DNA from: Bacteroidales bacterium UBA1217
GTDB taxonomy: Bacteria > Bacteroidota > Bacteroidia > Bacteroidales > P3
Assembly (NCBI GenBank): GCA_002309335.1
Contig: DBXH01000042.1
Span: 1 to 41,459, forward strand
DNA: 41,459 nt
Direction of reading: 5' to 3'
Part shown: one piece after another, positions 40,696 through 41,459 of the stretch
How positions within the stretch are numbered: the first letter of the stretch is position 1
How the letters are laid out: every line of letters starts with the position of its first letter
Notes under the pieces: generated by a model
What the model saw: the letters and a program-made list of their open reading frames with translations, nothing else
Databases searched by the model: none
Told to the model about the DNA's origin: nothing
Position numbers and translations under genes: made by a program

Positions 40696-41459
40696 ATGAG
40701 ACAGCTAAAGATTACCCATTCCATCACAAACCGCGACATCAAATCGCTCGACAAATATCTACAAGATATTTGCAGCGAGGAGCTGCTGACACCTGAAGAA
40801 GAGGTGCAGCTGGCTCAGCGCATCAAAGCTGGCGACCAAGCCGCGCTCGACCGGCTTACAAAAGCCAACTTGCGTTTTGTTGTCTCGGTGGCAAAGCAAT
40901 ATCAGAACCAAGGTCTCAGCCTCCCCGACCTCATCAACGAAGGCAATGTAGGACTTATCAAGGCTGCCAAGCGTTTCGATGAAACTCGCGGTTTCAAATT
41001 TATTTCCTATGCTGTGTGGTGGATTAGACAATCTATTCTTCAGGCAATTGCCGAAAACTCACGCATCGTGCGACTTCCCTCCAATCAGCTTGGTGCTCTC
41101 AACAAACTGAAAAAAGAGATATCCAAACTCGAGCAGAAACTTGAGCGTCCGCCATCGGAAGAGGAGCTGGCCGAGATGCTCGACATACCCGAAGACAAAA
41201 TCAAAGCAATACTCGGAATATCAGGCCGTCACATCTCTATCGACGCACCTCTGGTAGCCGACGAGGATGTCAACTTTGTCGATGTGCTGCCAAACGAGGA
41301 TACTCCTGCGACCGACGAAGCTCTGATGCAGGAATCGCTCTCACTCGAGATAGAACGCGCCCTCTCTTCTCTAACCGAAATCGAACGCGACGTCATACGT
41401 ATGTACTTCGGCATCGGTATGCCGCATGCCTTAAGCCTCGACGAGATTGCTATGAAATT
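40696..41459 (+). CDS. rpoD: Primary sigma factor RpoD, partial (C-terminus outside window)
   Basis: The frame is open from the ATG at 40696 to the right edge (254 codons). The product is a group 1/2 sigma-70 factor of the short Bacteroidetes type without region 1.1. Region 1.2 is LDKYLQDICSEELLTPEEEVQLAQRI (residues about 18-43). Regions 2.1-2.4 include NLRFVVSVAKQYQNQGLSLPDLINEGNVGLIKAAKRFD and FKFISYAVWWIRQSI. Region 3 has RLPSNQLGALNKL and RPPSEEELAEML. Region 4.1 has LSSLTEIERDVIRMYFGI. The window ends within DEIAMKI, before the -35-recognition helix of region 4.2, so some 30 residues are missing. Such sigma factors read the TTTG/TAnnTTTG promoters found in this window. Confidence 0.95.
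   Translation, partial: MRQLKITHSITNRDIKSLDKYLQDICSEELLTPEEEVQLAQRIKAGDQAALDRLTKANLRFVVSVAKQYQNQGLSLPDLINEGNVGLIKAAKRFDETRGFKFISYAVWWIRQSILQAIAENSRIVRLPSNQLGALNKLKKEISKLEQKLERPPSEEELAEMLDIPEDKIKAILGISGRHISIDAPLVADEDVNFVDVLPNEDTPATDEALMQESLSLEIERALSSLTEIERDVIRMYFGIGMPHALSLDEIAMK

Overview
The window is chromosomal DNA from a member of the Bacteroidota, most likely the order Bacteroidales. Four things point there. The giant surface protein ends in a type B C-terminal sorting domain of the type IX secretion system. The sigma-70 factor is short and starts directly at region 1.2. Promoter-like sites fit the Bacteroidetes pattern (TTTG about 19 bp before TAnnTTTG) while good Shine-Dalgarno sites are rare. 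It also carries families typical of the phylum (UpxY-type NusG paralogue, DUF6266, single-chain PurL). Genus or species cannot be named from the sequence alone. No tRNA, rRNA, CRISPR array or intact insertion sequence was seen.

Nearly everything is on the minus strand. Listed in increasing coordinates: 1-2446 holds two secreted proteins, the left one running off the window edge. 2447-2858 is a regulatory or relic region with a plus-strand clpB 5' remnant, a sigma-54-like site and two matching palindromes. 2859-11623 is one likely unit: a 2403-residue secreted protein of seven CUB/FN3-like modules, then a YARHG-domain membrane protein and an RsmI-like methyltransferase, the last two overlapping by 4 bp. 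11945-13083 encodes PHP and DRTGG proteins. 13084-13415 is a nest of palindromic and tandem repeats. 13416-17796 carries rlmH, a coupled methyltransferase/acyltransferase/OmpA trio, and ftsE. 17975-23021 is a potassium-uptake block (UpxY-like antiterminator, trkA, two trkH genes). 23548-24333 is a plus-strand DUF6266 gene converging on a 1014-residue Sel1-repeat protein.

27398-40427 is a long co-directional housekeeping run (in transcription order ffh, folD, GT2, GT-C/TPR protein, acyltransferase, purL, mutT-like, TSCPD, membrane protein, cupin, ogt, rsmG, then the Sel1 gene), broken by a strong hairpin after purL. rpoD starts at 40696 on the plus strand and leaves the window.

The most unusual signal is a family of low-complexity repeats. 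Pyrimidine-rich AACCTTT-type runs sit directly before five start codons (rlmH, trkA, rsmG, folD and the plus-strand DUF6266 gene), always with the CCTTT strand as sense strand. Related sequence appears in frame inside purL as two Lys-Asp repeats, and a second repeat type (GGAGAACTGAA) is shared between purL and the 13.3 kb repeat nest. Other points of interest are a 14-T tract in a signal-peptide coding region (possible phase variation), the truncated clpB copy with its upstream region, and a NusG paralogue leading a potassium-transport operon.
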